A stretch of DNA of 64,000 nt from Bradyrhizobium tropiciagri (GTDB lineage Bacteria > Pseudomonadota > Alphaproteobacteria > Rhizobiales > Xanthobacteraceae): assembly GCF_018130545.1 (NCBI RefSeq), contig NZ_JAFCKF010000002.1, forward strand, positions 1 through 64,000. Direction: 5' to 3'. This document shows, piece after piece, positions 25,052 through 33,561 of this stretch (its first letter is position 1; every line of letters begins with the position of its first letter). The notes under the pieces are model-generated. The model searched no databases, was not told the DNA's origin, and worked only from the letters and a program-made list of their open reading frames with translations. The position numbers and the translations under genes are program-made.

Positions 25052-26500
25052 ATGAACATCCAGAGCCCGGCCGTTCGCCACGAGCAGATGCGGATCGCAG
25101 GTACACTTGTCGACACCGACGAACATGTCGAGGTCTTCAATCCCTACACCAACAAGGTGGTGGGCACCGTGCCGGCCGCGCGTCCGGAGCATGTACGCAG
25201 CGCGTTCGCCAAGGCGGCGGCGTTCAAGCCGAAGCTGACGCGCTATGAGCGGCAGCGCATCCTGCTGCGCACCGCCGAGCTCCTGGCCGGCCGTAAGGAG
25301 GAATTCGCGCGGCTGATCACCGCCGAGTCCGGGCTGTGCTGGAAGGATTCGCTCTACGAGGCCGGCCGCGCCTATGACGTCTATTCGTTCGCCGGCCAGC
25401 TCGCGATCCAGGACGACGGCGAGACGTTCTCCTGCGATATCAGCCCGCAGGGCAAGGCGCGCAAGATCTTCACGACCCGCACGCCGCTGCTCGGCGCGAT
25501 CTCGGCGATCACGCCGTTCAACCATCCGCTCAACATGGTGAGCCACAAGATCGCACCGGCGATCGCCACCAACAACCGCGTGGTGCTGAAGCCGACCGAG
25601 CTGACGCCGCTGACCGCGCTCGCGCTCGCCGACGTGCTCTACGAAGCCGGGCTGCCGCCCGAGATGCTGTCGGTGGTCACAGGCAATCCGCATTCGATGG
25701 GTGACGCCATGATCACCGATCCGGACGCCGATCTCGTGACCTTCACCGGTTCGGTCAGGGTCGGCAAGCACATCGCCACCAAGGCCGGCTACAAGCGTCT
25801 GGTGCTCGAGCTCGGCGGCAACGATCCCCTGATCGTGATGGAGGATGCTGATCTGGAGAAGGCGGCGGAGCTTGCGGTCACCGGCGCGACCAAGAATTCC
25901 GGCCAGCGCTGCACGGCCGTGAAGCGCATCCTCTGCGTCGAGGCGGTCGCCGATGATTTCGCGGCGCTCGTGCTGAAGAAGGCTCGCATGCTGAAATGCG
26001 GCGATCCGATGGACCCGACGGTGGATGTCGGGACGGTCATCCATGAAGCTGCTGCGAAGGAATTCGAGCGCCGCGTCAATGCCGCCGTCACCGACGGGGC
26101 CGAGCTGCTGCACGGCAATGACCGCAACGGCGCGCTGTATCCGCCGACGGTGGTCGACCGGATTCCCTACACCAGCGAGCTGGTGATGCAGGAGACCTTC
26201 GGTCCGGTGATTCCGATCATCCGCGTGCCCAACGACATCGAGAGCGTGATCCGGATCTCGAATTCGACCGCGTTCGGCCTGTCGTCCGGCGTCTGCACCA
26301 ACCGGCTCGATTACATCACGCGGCTCGTCAACGAGCTCGATGTCGGCACCGTCAACGTCTGGGAAGTGCCGGGGTACCGGATCGAGATGTCGCCGTTCGG
26401 CGGGATCAAGGACTCCGGCCTTGGCTACAAGGAAGGCGTGCAGGAGGCGATCAAGAGCTTCACCAACGTCAAGACCTATTCGCTGCCCTGGCCGGTCTAG
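25052..26500 (+). CDS. phnY: Phosphonoacetaldehyde dehydrogenase
   Basis: A 482-residue aldehyde dehydrogenase. The catalytic cysteine is C287 in NSGQRCTA, the general base E253 in LVLELGGN, and N157 in PFNHP stabilises the intermediate. In this gene order, between phnA and the transporter, it most likely oxidises phosphonoacetaldehyde to phosphonoacetate with NAD+. Length is close to that of S. meliloti PhnY. ATG 25052 (MNIQSPAV) is chosen with AAGGACACC upstream. Confidence 0.88.
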   Translation: MNIQSPAVRHEQMRIAGTLVDTDEHVEVFNPYTNKVVGTVPAARPEHVRSAFAKAAAFKPKLTRYERQRILLRTAELLAGRKEEFARLITAESGLCWKDSLYEAGRAYDVYSFAGQLAIQDDGETFSCDISPQGKARKIFTTRTPLLGAISAITPFNHPLNMVSHKIAPAIATNNRVVLKPTELTPLTALALADVLYEAGLPPEMLSVVTGNPHSMGDAMITDPDADLVTFTGSVRVGKHIATKAGYKRLVLELGGNDPLIVMEDADLEKAAELAVTGATKNSGQRCTAVKRILCVEAVADDFAALVLKKARMLKCGDPMDPTVDVGTVIHEAAAKEFERRVNAAVTDGAELLHGNDRNGALYPPTVVDRIPYTSELVMQETFGPVIPIIRVPNDIESVIRISNSTAFGLSSGVCTNRLDYITRLVNELDVGTVNVWEVPGYRIEMSPFGGIKDSGLGYKEGVQEAIKSFTNVKTYSLPWPV

Positions 26501-26590
26501 AGCAGCGCGTCAGACGAGGGCCGCGCGCGGATAACAAGAACAACGCGGCGGCCGACTGCGATCAACCAGACAACCGGGGGAGGGTCATCA

Positions 26591-27907
26591 ATGTCGATCA
26601 CGTTCAGTCCGTCGAGCGTCGGCTCGGTCGGAGTCCAGAATCCGGAGCTTGCGACCTCGTTCCGGCGCGCGCAGTGGCGAATGCTGTTCGCGGCGATGTT
26701 CTGCTATTTGTTCTTTTACACCGGACGGCAGACCTTCGGCTTCGCCATTCCCGGCATCCAGGCCGAGTTCGGCGTCACCAAGGAGGCGCTGGGCTGGGCC
26801 AGTGCGGCGCTCTTGTGGTGCTACGCGGTTGGCCAAGCCATCAACGGTAATCTCGGCGACAAGTTCGGCGGCCGCCGCGTGATGAGCGCGGGCGCGATCC
26901 TCTCCTTCATCATGAACTGGGCGACCAGCCTCTCGACCGGGATCGTCAGCCTCACGGCGTTCTGGGGCATCAACGGCTATTTCCAGTCGATGGGATGGGC
27001 GCCGGGCAGCCGGCTGCTGTCGAACTGGTGGGGCCGCCACGAGCGCGGCACGGTCTACGGGCTCTATACATTCGCGGCCGGTCTCGCTTCGGTGCTGTCA
27101 TTCGTCACCTCGCTGGTTGTGGTCGGCTATTTTCAGCTCGACTGGCGCTGGATCTTCCGCATCCCCGTCGTGCTGCTGCTGCTCGGCGGCGTCGCGTTCT
27201 ATCTGATCGCGCGCGAGAAGCCCGAGGACATGGGCTTTGCCTCCCCGCATGATGAGGCCGACGACGTCGCCGCAACCGAGGCTGCGGTCGATGCCAATGA
27301 GGGCTCGCTGGCGCGCTACAAGGCGGTGCTGTCGAACTGGCGCCTGCTAGTCGCCGGCGTCTCGATCGGCTTCCAGAACGCCGCGCGCTATGGCCTGCTG
27401 GTGTGGGTGCCGGTGCACTTCCTCGGCAGCAACTGGGCCAAGGCGGGCGCGACCTCGGTGATCGATCCGCGCTGGATCAGCATCGCGCTGCCGGTCGGCA
27501 TGGCGGTCGGCGCATTCAGCAATGGCTGGGTCTCCGACAAGGTGTTCGGCTCGCGCCGCTACCTCGCCATCGTGCTCTACATGGCGCTCGCCGCGGTCAC
27601 CGCGCTGTGCATGTACGCGATCCCGACCTCTGAGATCTATCTTGGGATGACGGTGCTGTTCCTGTGCGGTTTCTTCACCTATGGCCCGCAATCCTCGTTC
27701 TGGGCGCTGTGCCCGGACCTGGTCGGGCACAAGCGGGCAGGGACCGCGACCGGCGTCATGAACTCCTTCGCCTATCTGTTTGCAGGTCTCGGCGAGCCGA
27801 TCATCGGCCATTTCATGGACAAGCATAACCAGACCTCGCTGGTGTTCCTGGTGGTCGCAGTCTGCGCAACGTCGAGCGCGGTGGTGGCGGCCTTCATTCG
27901 CCGCTGA
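26591..27907 (+). CDS. Organophosphate:phosphate antiporter-family (GlpT/UhpT-like) transporter
   Basis: A 438-residue 12-helix MFS protein. YTGRQTFGFAIPGIQAEFG in helix 1 and GWAPGSRLLSNWWGRHERG are typical of the organophosphate:phosphate antiporter family, which includes GlpT, UhpT and phosphonate-linked members. It lies 90 bases after phnY and ends with a strong terminator. It therefore most likely imports the phosphonate that the cluster degrades. GGGGGAGG precedes the ATG. Confidence 0.85.
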   Translation: MSITFSPSSVGSVGVQNPELATSFRRAQWRMLFAAMFCYLFFYTGRQTFGFAIPGIQAEFGVTKEALGWASAALLWCYAVGQAINGNLGDKFGGRRVMSAGAILSFIMNWATSLSTGIVSLTAFWGINGYFQSMGWAPGSRLLSNWWGRHERGTVYGLYTFAAGLASVLSFVTSLVVVGYFQLDWRWIFRIPVVLLLLGGVAFYLIAREKPEDMGFASPHDEADDVAATEAAVDANEGSLARYKAVLSNWRLLVAGVSIGFQNAARYGLLVWVPVHFLGSNWAKAGATSVIDPRWISIALPVGMAVGAFSNGWVSDKVFGSRRYLAIVLYMALAAVTALCMYAIPTSEIYLGMTVLFLCGFFTYGPQSSFWALCPDLVGHKRAGTATGVMNSFAYLFAGLGEPIIGHFMDKHNQTSLVFLVVAVCATSSAVVAAFIRR

Positions 27908-27937
27908 CAGGCGATCCGCAACTGCGGTCTCACGACA

Positions 27938-27977
27938 GGTCCGCGCTTCCACAGGAAGCGCGGACCAAATCTTTTTT
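27938..27977 (+). terminator. Rho-independent terminator after phosphonate cluster
   Basis: Perfect 13-base stem GGTCCGCGCTTCC (27938-27950) with GGAAGCGCGGACC (27954-27966), loop ACA, and a T6 run at 27972-27977. It lies 31 bases after the transporter stop and closes the cluster. Confidence 0.88.
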
Positions 27978-28008
27978 GGAATGGGCCACATGCCGCAACA
28001 CGAGCCAG

Positions 28009-28133
28009 CGTCATCCTGAGGTGCGAGCGCTGCGGTGCGCTTGCACCGCGGGGCGAAGCCTCGAAGGATGGGCCACGAGCGCCCTCGGTCGTCCTTCGAG
28101 GCGCGCCGAACGGGCGCGCACCTCAGGATGACG
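28009..28133. repeat. Dispersed palindromic repeat
   Basis: Outer arms CGTCATCCTGAGGTGCG (from 28009) and CGCACCTCAGGATGACG (to 28133) are reverse complements. Between them GCCTCGAAGGATGGGCC and its inexact complement GTCCTTCGAGG form an inner pair. The 125-base element is a third type of intergenic dyad in the window. It falls between the terminator of the phosphonate cluster and the promoter of the next operon. Confidence 0.72.
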
Positions 28134-28247
28134 TCGGTGCTCGCGGAGGCAAAGCGTGCTGCTCGACGCCCAGTTCCTCATCATGGGATGACCAAAGTCA
28201 ATGCATTAATCTGTGAATAATTCGTGATATCAATAAGATACAATATA

Positions 28248-28264
28248 TTGCATGCAGAATGCAA
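28248..28264. promoter_or_regulatory. Candidate GntR operator upstream of hydantoinase-type operon
   Basis: TTGCAT (28248-28253) and ATGCAA (28259-28264) form a perfect inverted repeat with a five-base centre, within a strikingly AT-rich 70-base stretch. A possible -10, TACAAT, lies at 28239-28244 just ahead. FCD-type GntR proteins bind similar short dyads, and the operon encodes one at 30521. It lies 124 bases before the transporter start, so the leader is long. Confidence 0.5.
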
Positions 28265-28387
28265 AATGTGCTTGTGGCGCCTGCCAGGTTGAAGCAGACT
28301 TCTCGTCGGGCAGGAGGGGGCCGGTGACCTTCGATCACGAAGGTCGCGCCTGGGGCAAAAAACAATCTGCCGGCAGAGGAGCGAGCA

Positions 28388-29692
28388 ATGAGCGATCAGG
28401 TGTCCACCATCGCAATGGCAGATGCGGCGAAGCCATCCGGCGTGCGCTGGAAGATCTTCCTGCTGATGCTGTTCCTGATCTCGATCAACTATATCGATCG
28501 GGCCTCGCTGTCGGTCGCAATGCCTGTCATTGCCAAGGAGTTCGACATCGACCCGGCCATGCAAGGCCTGATCCTGAGCTCGTTCTTCTGGACCTACGCG
28601 CTGATGCAGGTGCCGGGCGGCATGCTCGCCGACCGCTTCAAGCCGCGCATCGTGATCGCCCTCGCGACATTGTTCTGGGGCTTCTTCCAGGCGCTGGCGG
28701 CGCTGTCCACGAGCTGGATGCTGCTGTTGTTGACCCGGCTCGGGCTCGGCGCGTCGGAAGCACCGATCTATCCGGCCGGCGGCAAACTCAACGCGATCTG
28801 GATGACGCAGACCGAACGCGGCCGCGGCGCGACGCTGCTGGACGGCGGTGCGCCGCTCGGTGCAGCACTCGGCTCGATCGTGATCGCGTGGCTGATGGCC
28901 GCGTTCAGCTCCTGGCGGGTCGCCTTCGTCCTCGCGGGCATCGGCACTATGCTGTGCGGGCTGTGGGCCTGGTACTACATCCGCAACGTTCCGCGCGAGC
29001 ATCCGTCGGTCAATGAAGCCGAGGCTCGGTATCTCGAAGATGCACATGCGATCGAGGACGCGGCGACGCCGCCGTCCTCCGGCGCCAGCTGGATGGCCTA
29101 TTTCCGCTTTCGCTCAGTGTGGTGCATGTGCCTGGGCTGGATGTTCTTCAACACCACCTTCTACGGGCTGCTGACCTGGATGCCGACCTATTTGTTCAAG
29201 GTGCACGGCTTCGATATCAAGGCGCTCGGCGGTGCTTCCTTCATCATCTTCTTCGCCGGCTTTGTCGGCGAGCTGGTCGGCGGCTGGATCGGCGATACCT
29301 GGCGCGAACGGGGCGGGGCGCCCAACACCGTGTTCCGTACCCTGTTCGGCATCGCGGCGATCATGGCGACCGTGTCGATCTTCCTGGTCGCCTATGTCAC
29401 CAACGCGGTCGCGGTGGTGGTGCTGCTGTCGACGACGCTGTTCTTCTTGCGCTGGTGCGGCATGTACTGGGCGATCCCGTCGGCACTGGCGGGCCGCGGC
29501 AAGTCCGGCTTCCTCGGCGGATGCATGAATCTCGGCGGCAACATCGCCGGCGTCACCACGCCATTGATCGTCGGCTTCATCGTGCAGGCCACCGGCTCCT
29601 ACTTCCTCGCCTTGATGTATTTCGCCGCCGCGGGCGTTGCACTGTTGATCTGCTCGACCCTGATCGATTACAGCCGCAAGCTTCCGGTCTAG
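28388..29692 (+). CDS. MFS transporter, anion:cation symporter type
   Basis: A 434-residue 12-helix protein. INYIDRASLSVAMPVIAKEF at helix 1, ADRFKPR after helix 2 and LGASEAPIYPAGGKLNAIW in helix 4 match the ACS family, which imports organic anions such as hexuronates, phthalates and allantoate. As first gene of the catabolic operon (55 bases before the decarboxylase-like gene) it likely imports the substrate. A good ribosome site GAGGAG precedes the ATG. Confidence 0.85.
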   Translation: MSDQVSTIAMADAAKPSGVRWKIFLLMLFLISINYIDRASLSVAMPVIAKEFDIDPAMQGLILSSFFWTYALMQVPGGMLADRFKPRIVIALATLFWGFFQALAALSTSWMLLLLTRLGLGASEAPIYPAGGKLNAIWMTQTERGRGATLLDGGAPLGAALGSIVIAWLMAAFSSWRVAFVLAGIGTMLCGLWAWYYIRNVPREHPSVNEAEARYLEDAHAIEDAATPPSSGASWMAYFRFRSVWCMCLGWMFFNTTFYGLLTWMPTYLFKVHGFDIKALGGASFIIFFAGFVGELVGGWIGDTWRERGGAPNTVFRTLFGIAAIMATVSIFLVAYVTNAVAVVVLLSTTLFFLRWCGMYWAIPSALAGRGKSGFLGGCMNLGGNIAGVTTPLIVGFIVQATGSYFLALMYFAAAGVALLICSTLIDYSRKLPV

Positions 29693-29747
29693 AATCGAAA
29701 CCCGGCCGGGCCCGCCAAGGGCTCGGCCAGTTGATGAGGCCTCATGA

Positions 29748-30524
29748 ATGACACGTCCCGTCCGGCTCGGCATGCTGACGCCGTCGTCGAACACCGCACT
29801 CGAGCCGATCACCTGCGCGATGCTGGCAGGCGTCGACGGCGTCTCGGCGCATTTCTCGCGCTTCAAGGTGACGGAGATCGCGCTGTCGGAGGCGGCACTG
29901 CGCCAGTTCGACGCCGGCGAGATCCTTCGCGCAGCTGAGTTGCTTGCACATGCCAAGGTCGACGTCATCGCCTGGAACGGCACCTCGGCAAGCTGGCTCG
30001 GCTTCGATCGCGACGAGAGCCTGTGCGAGCAAATCACCGCTGCAACGGGTATCAAGGCCTGCACTACGGTGCTGGCCTATCGTGATCTGCTGCGGCGGAT
30101 CGGCGCCAGGCGCATCGGGCTGGTGACGCCGTATCGCGAGGACGTGCAGGACAAGATCATCGCCAACTGGAATTCGGAGGGGCTCAATTGCTTTGCCGAG
30201 CGCCATTTGTCGCTGCAGGATAATTTTTCCTTCGCCGAGGTCAGCGAAGCCAAGGTGGCCGCGCTGATCGAGGAGGTGGTGCGCGAGGGCTGCGATGCCG
30301 CCGTCGTGCTCTGCACCAACATGCGCGGCGCGGGTGCCGCCGAAAGGCTGGAACGCGGGTTCGGCGTGCCGGTACTGGATTCGATCGCGGTGACGCTGTG
30401 GGCGTGCCTCAAAGCTGCCGGCTGTGATCCGTCGCGCGTGCACGGCTGGGGCAGCCTGTTCACGAATCCCGATCTGCGCGCGGCAAGCTCCGAACACAAC
30501 GATGACGATAAAGGCGTGCGGTGA
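29748..30524 (+). CDS. Arylmalonate decarboxylase-like Asp/Glu racemase superfamily protein
   Basis: A 258-residue member of the arylmalonate decarboxylase/maleate isomerase group. LTPSSNTALEP is the N-terminal signature. Maleate isomerases have a cysteine in the first catalytic loop, but here it is WNGTSASW with G78-T79-S80. The second loop keeps C189 (VVLCTNMRG), and Y129 is present. That Gly/Cys pattern with Thr-Ser and Tyr resembles arylmalonate decarboxylase (G74, T75, S76, Y126, C188). A decarboxylation or proton-transfer role is inferred; the substrate is unknown. GTGA overlaps the next gene. Confidence 0.72.
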   Translation: MTRPVRLGMLTPSSNTALEPITCAMLAGVDGVSAHFSRFKVTEIALSEAALRQFDAGEILRAAELLAHAKVDVIAWNGTSASWLGFDRDESLCEQITAATGIKACTTVLAYRDLLRRIGARRIGLVTPYREDVQDKIIANWNSEGLNCFAERHLSLQDNFSFAEVSEAKVAALIEEVVREGCDAAVVLCTNMRGAGAAERLERGFGVPVLDSIAVTLWACLKAAGCDPSRVHGWGSLFTNPDLRAASSEHNDDDKGVR

Positions 30525-31360
30525 CTGAAGCCAAGACCAGGACAAAAGCCAAGCCGACCAGGCGCAACAAGGAACCGAAGCGCGCGATGACGGCGCAGCA
30601 ACGGCGCCGCCTGCGCGTGCCGCGGGTCGGACTGCACGAGCAGGCGGCGGCGCGGCTGCGCACCATGATCGTGCGCGGCGAGCTGGCGCCGGGACAATCG
30701 CTGGGCGAGGCGGACCTGTCCGACGCGCTCGGCATCTCGCGGACCCCGCTGCGCGAGGCGCTGAAGCAGTTGGCGAACGAAGGCCTGGTCGAGCTCAGGC
30801 TCAACCACAGCGCCGTGGTAGCGCCGTTCCGCCGCGCCGAGCTGACCGAGCTGTTCGAGGCGGTCAGCGGCATCGAGCGCTGCGCCGCCGAACTCGCCGC
30901 GCAGCGCATGGAGGATGCCGATTTCGAGCGGCTCGAGGCGCTGCAGGACAAGATCGAATGGCATCATGGCCGCGGCGAGCTGCGCGACTATTTCCAGGTG
31001 AACCAGCAAATCCATTCGGCGATTGTCAGCTTCGCCCGCAACGCGGTGCTGAAAGCGACGCACGAGGCGCTGCTGGCGCGGGCCGAGCGGGCGCGCTTCT
31101 TCGCACTCTCGGTGCTCGGGCGCTGGGATGAATCGGTGCGCGAGCATCAGGAGATCCTGGCCGCGCTCCGGGCGCGCGATGCGGCACGGGCGGGGCAGGT
31201 GCTGGCCCACCACGTGCGCCGCACGGGCGAGATCGTCGCGGAGACGCTGGATGGCACGACACCGGATGACAAGACACTGAACGACAAGGCGGATGACGCG
31301 GCGGCGCCGGAGGCACCTGCCAAGCCGCGTGGCCGCAAGACGAGGAACGGTGCGTCATGA
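30521..31360 (+). CDS. GntR-family regulator, FCD subfamily
   Basis: A 279-residue regulator. After a Lys/Arg-rich start of about 30 residues, LHEQAAARLRTMIVRGELAP leads into the winged helix LSDALGISRTPLREALKQL, followed by the helical FCD effector domain (ELFEAVSGIERCAAELAA, HHGRGELRDYFQVNQQIHSA). The C-terminus has another Lys/Asp-rich tail. It sits in the middle of the operon, overlapping both neighbours by four bases, so it is co-made with the enzymes and probably controls the operon in response to a carboxylate. Confidence 0.88.
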   Translation: MTEAKTRTKAKPTRRNKEPKRAMTAQQRRRLRVPRVGLHEQAAARLRTMIVRGELAPGQSLGEADLSDALGISRTPLREALKQLANEGLVELRLNHSAVVAPFRRAELTELFEAVSGIERCAAELAAQRMEDADFERLEALQDKIEWHHGRGELRDYFQVNQQIHSAIVSFARNAVLKATHEALLARAERARFFALSVLGRWDESVREHQEILAALRARDAARAGQVLAHHVRRTGEIVAETLDGTTPDDKTLNDKADDAAAPEAPAKPRGRKTRNGAS

Positions 31361-32121
31361 AGATCCTGTTGCTCAATCCCAACACGACGGCTGATGTGAC
31401 GGACCTGCTCTATGCCGCGGGCAGCATGGCGGCATCGTTCGGCACCGAGCTCGTGCCGGTCACCGCAGTGCGGGGCGTGCCCTATATCGCGACCCGCGCC
31501 GAGGCGCAGATCGGCGGTGCGATCGCGCTGGAGATGCTGGCCGAGGCCGGCCCCGGCATCGATGCCGCCATCATCGCCGCGTTCGGCGATCCCGGCCTGT
31601 TTGGCGCACGCGAGTTGTTTGCCTATCCCGTCGTCGGCCTCGCCGAAGCCGCGATGCTCACGGCCTGCATGCTCGGACGGCGGTTCTCGATCGTGACCTT
31701 CGCCGGCGCGCTGGCGCCCTGGTACGAAGAATGCGTTGCCATGCATGGGCTGAGCGCGCGCTGCGCCGGTATCCGCACGCTCGACGGTAGCTTCCAGTCG
31801 ATTTCGGAGGTGCAGGCCGAGAAGGAGGAGCTTCTGGTTGCGCTCGCCAACCAGGCGGTCGTGCAGGACAATGCCGACGTCGTCATTCTGTCCGGCGCGC
31901 CGCTCGCCGGGCTTGCCGCAAAGGTCCGCGACCGCATTCCGGTGCCGGTGGTCGATCCGGTCGCGGCTGCCGTGCGTCAGGCGGAGACGCTTGCCGTGCT
32001 CAGGCCGCGCAAGGCGGTCGCTGGCACCTTCCGGCGGCCCGATCCGAAACCGACGATCGGTTTGGCCGAGCCGCTTGCGGCAGTCATCGAACATCGCTCA
32101 CCGAAAGAGGGGACCCGCTGA
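31357..32121 (+). CDS. Hydantoin/Asp-Glu racemase homologue lacking catalytic cysteines
   Basis: A 254-residue protein with the hydantoin racemase start MKILLLNPNTTADVTDLL and clear homology through PVVGLAEAAMLTACMLGRRF. In hydantoin and allantoin racemases the two catalytic cysteines lie in IIACFGDPG and LGCAG motifs. Here they read IIAAFGDPG (A75) and ILSGAPLAG (G180), so both are missing. It is unlikely to racemise by the two-base cysteine mechanism. A binding, lyase or decarboxylase role is possible. It overlaps both neighbouring genes. Confidence 0.78.
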   Translation: MKILLLNPNTTADVTDLLYAAGSMAASFGTELVPVTAVRGVPYIATRAEAQIGGAIALEMLAEAGPGIDAAIIAAFGDPGLFGARELFAYPVVGLAEAAMLTACMLGRRFSIVTFAGALAPWYEECVAMHGLSARCAGIRTLDGSFQSISEVQAEKEELLVALANQAVVQDNADVVILSGAPLAGLAAKVRDRIPVPVVDPVAAAVRQAETLAVLRPRKAVAGTFRRPDPKPTIGLAEPLAAVIEHRSPKEGTR

Positions 32122-33533
32122 TGTCCTTCGACACCATCATCCGCGGCGGCACCGTGGTCACCGCTGCCGACACCTTTGCCTGCGACGTCGGAATCCGCGA
32201 CGGCAGGATCACGGCGCTCGGCCATGATCTCGGCAGTGCGGCCACGATCATCGACGCGACCGGCCGGTTGGTGCTGCCCGGCGGCATCGACAGCCACGTC
32301 CATTTCGCCCAGCCGTCGGGCGACGGCATCGTGATGGCCGACGGCTTTGCCAGCGGCACCCGTTCGGCGGCGTTCGGTGGCAACACCACCGTGCTGCCGT
32401 TCTGCCTGCAGGAGAAGGGCCAGACGCTGCGCGAGGCGCTGAAGCATTACCATGCGCTGGCAGAAGGCGAATGCCATGTCGACGTCGCCTTCCATCTGAT
32501 CGTCACCGATCCGACCGAGCATGTGCTGGGCCAGGAGCTGCCGGCGCTGGTCGAGGACGGCTACACCTCGCTGAAAGTCTTCATGACCTATGAGGGTCTG
32601 GCGCTGTCGGATCGCGAGCTGCTCGAGACCATGTCGGTCGCGCGTGAGACCGGCGCGATGCTGATGGTGCATGCGGAGAACTTCGACGCGATCCGCTTCC
32701 TCACCGACCGGCTCGAGCGGGCGGGCAACACCGCGACGCGCTTCCACGCCACCTCGCGGCCGATCCCGGTCGAGCGCGAGGCCACCCATCGCGCGATCTC
32801 GCTGTCGGAGCTGGTCGACGTGCCGATCATGATCGTGCATGTCTCGAACCGCGAGGCGATGGAGGAGATCCGCCGCGCGCAGCAGCGGGGCTTGCGGGTG
32901 ATGGGCGAGACCTGCCCGCAGTATCTGATGCTGACCGAGAAGGACCTCGATCAGCTCAACATGGAAGGCGCCAAATATGTCTGCTCGCCGCCGCCGCGCG
33001 ATGTCGCCAGCCAGCAGGCGTGCTGGGAAGGCCTGCAGCAGAAGGTGTTCTCGGTGTTCTCGTCGGATCATTGCCCGTTCCGCTACGACGACCCGCAGGG
33101 CAAGCTCGCACCCAAGGGACGCACCAGTTTCCGCTGGGTGCCGAACGGGATCCCCGGCGTGGCGACGCGGCTGCCGATCCTGTTCTCGGAGGGCGTCGCG
33201 AAGGGCCGTATCGACCTCAACAGCTTCGTCGCCTTCAGCGCCACCAATCACGCCAAGATCTACGGCCTGTATCCGCGCAAGGGCACCATCGCAGTCGGCT
33301 CGGATGCCGACATCGCGGTGTGGGACCCGACGCGCAAGGTGACGATCCGCCACGAGCTGATCCATGACGGCTCGGACTATACGCCTTATGAAGGCCTCGA
33401 GGTCACCGGCTGGCCGGTGCTGACCATGGTGCGCGGCAAGGTGGTCGTCGACGACGGCGCCCTGGTCGGCAGCAAGCAGCACGGCACGTACCTTGCGCGC
33501 ACCAAGCCGCCGGCAGGAGCGACCATTCCGTAA
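32121..33533 (+). CDS. Dihydropyrimidinase/D-hydantoinase-type cyclic amidohydrolase
   Basis: A 470-residue amidohydrolase. Metal ligands are H59 and H61 (DSHVHF), carboxylated K152 (SLKVFMTY), H184 (MVHAENF), H240 (IVHVSN) and D316 (SSDHCPF), giving a complete two-metal site. It should open cyclic amides such as hydantoins, dihydropyrimidines or related imides. Y157 matches the oxyanion-stabilising tyrosine of hydantoinases. The ATG shares a base with the upstream TGA. Its exact ring substrate is unknown; no hydantoin-specific carbamoylase gene follows. Confidence 0.87.
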   Translation: MSFDTIIRGGTVVTAADTFACDVGIRDGRITALGHDLGSAATIIDATGRLVLPGGIDSHVHFAQPSGDGIVMADGFASGTRSAAFGGNTTVLPFCLQEKGQTLREALKHYHALAEGECHVDVAFHLIVTDPTEHVLGQELPALVEDGYTSLKVFMTYEGLALSDRELLETMSVARETGAMLMVHAENFDAIRFLTDRLERAGNTATRFHATSRPIPVEREATHRAISLSELVDVPIMIVHVSNREAMEEIRRAQQRGLRVMGETCPQYLMLTEKDLDQLNMEGAKYVCSPPPRDVASQQACWEGLQQKVFSVFSSDHCPFRYDDPQGKLAPKGRTSFRWVPNGIPGVATRLPILFSEGVAKGRIDLNSFVAFSATNHAKIYGLYPRKGTIAVGSDADIAVWDPTRKVTIRHELIHDGSDYTPYEGLEVTGWPVLTMVRGKVVVDDGALVGSKQHGTYLARTKPPAGATIP

Positions 33534-33561
33534 CACGCGAACCAGAAGGCAGGAGACCACC

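Noticed and set aside
23567-26113. 848-codon minus-strand frame opposite phnA and phnY
   Set aside because: It runs antisense to two clearly functional enzymes with complete catalytic residues; its translation lacks any motif.
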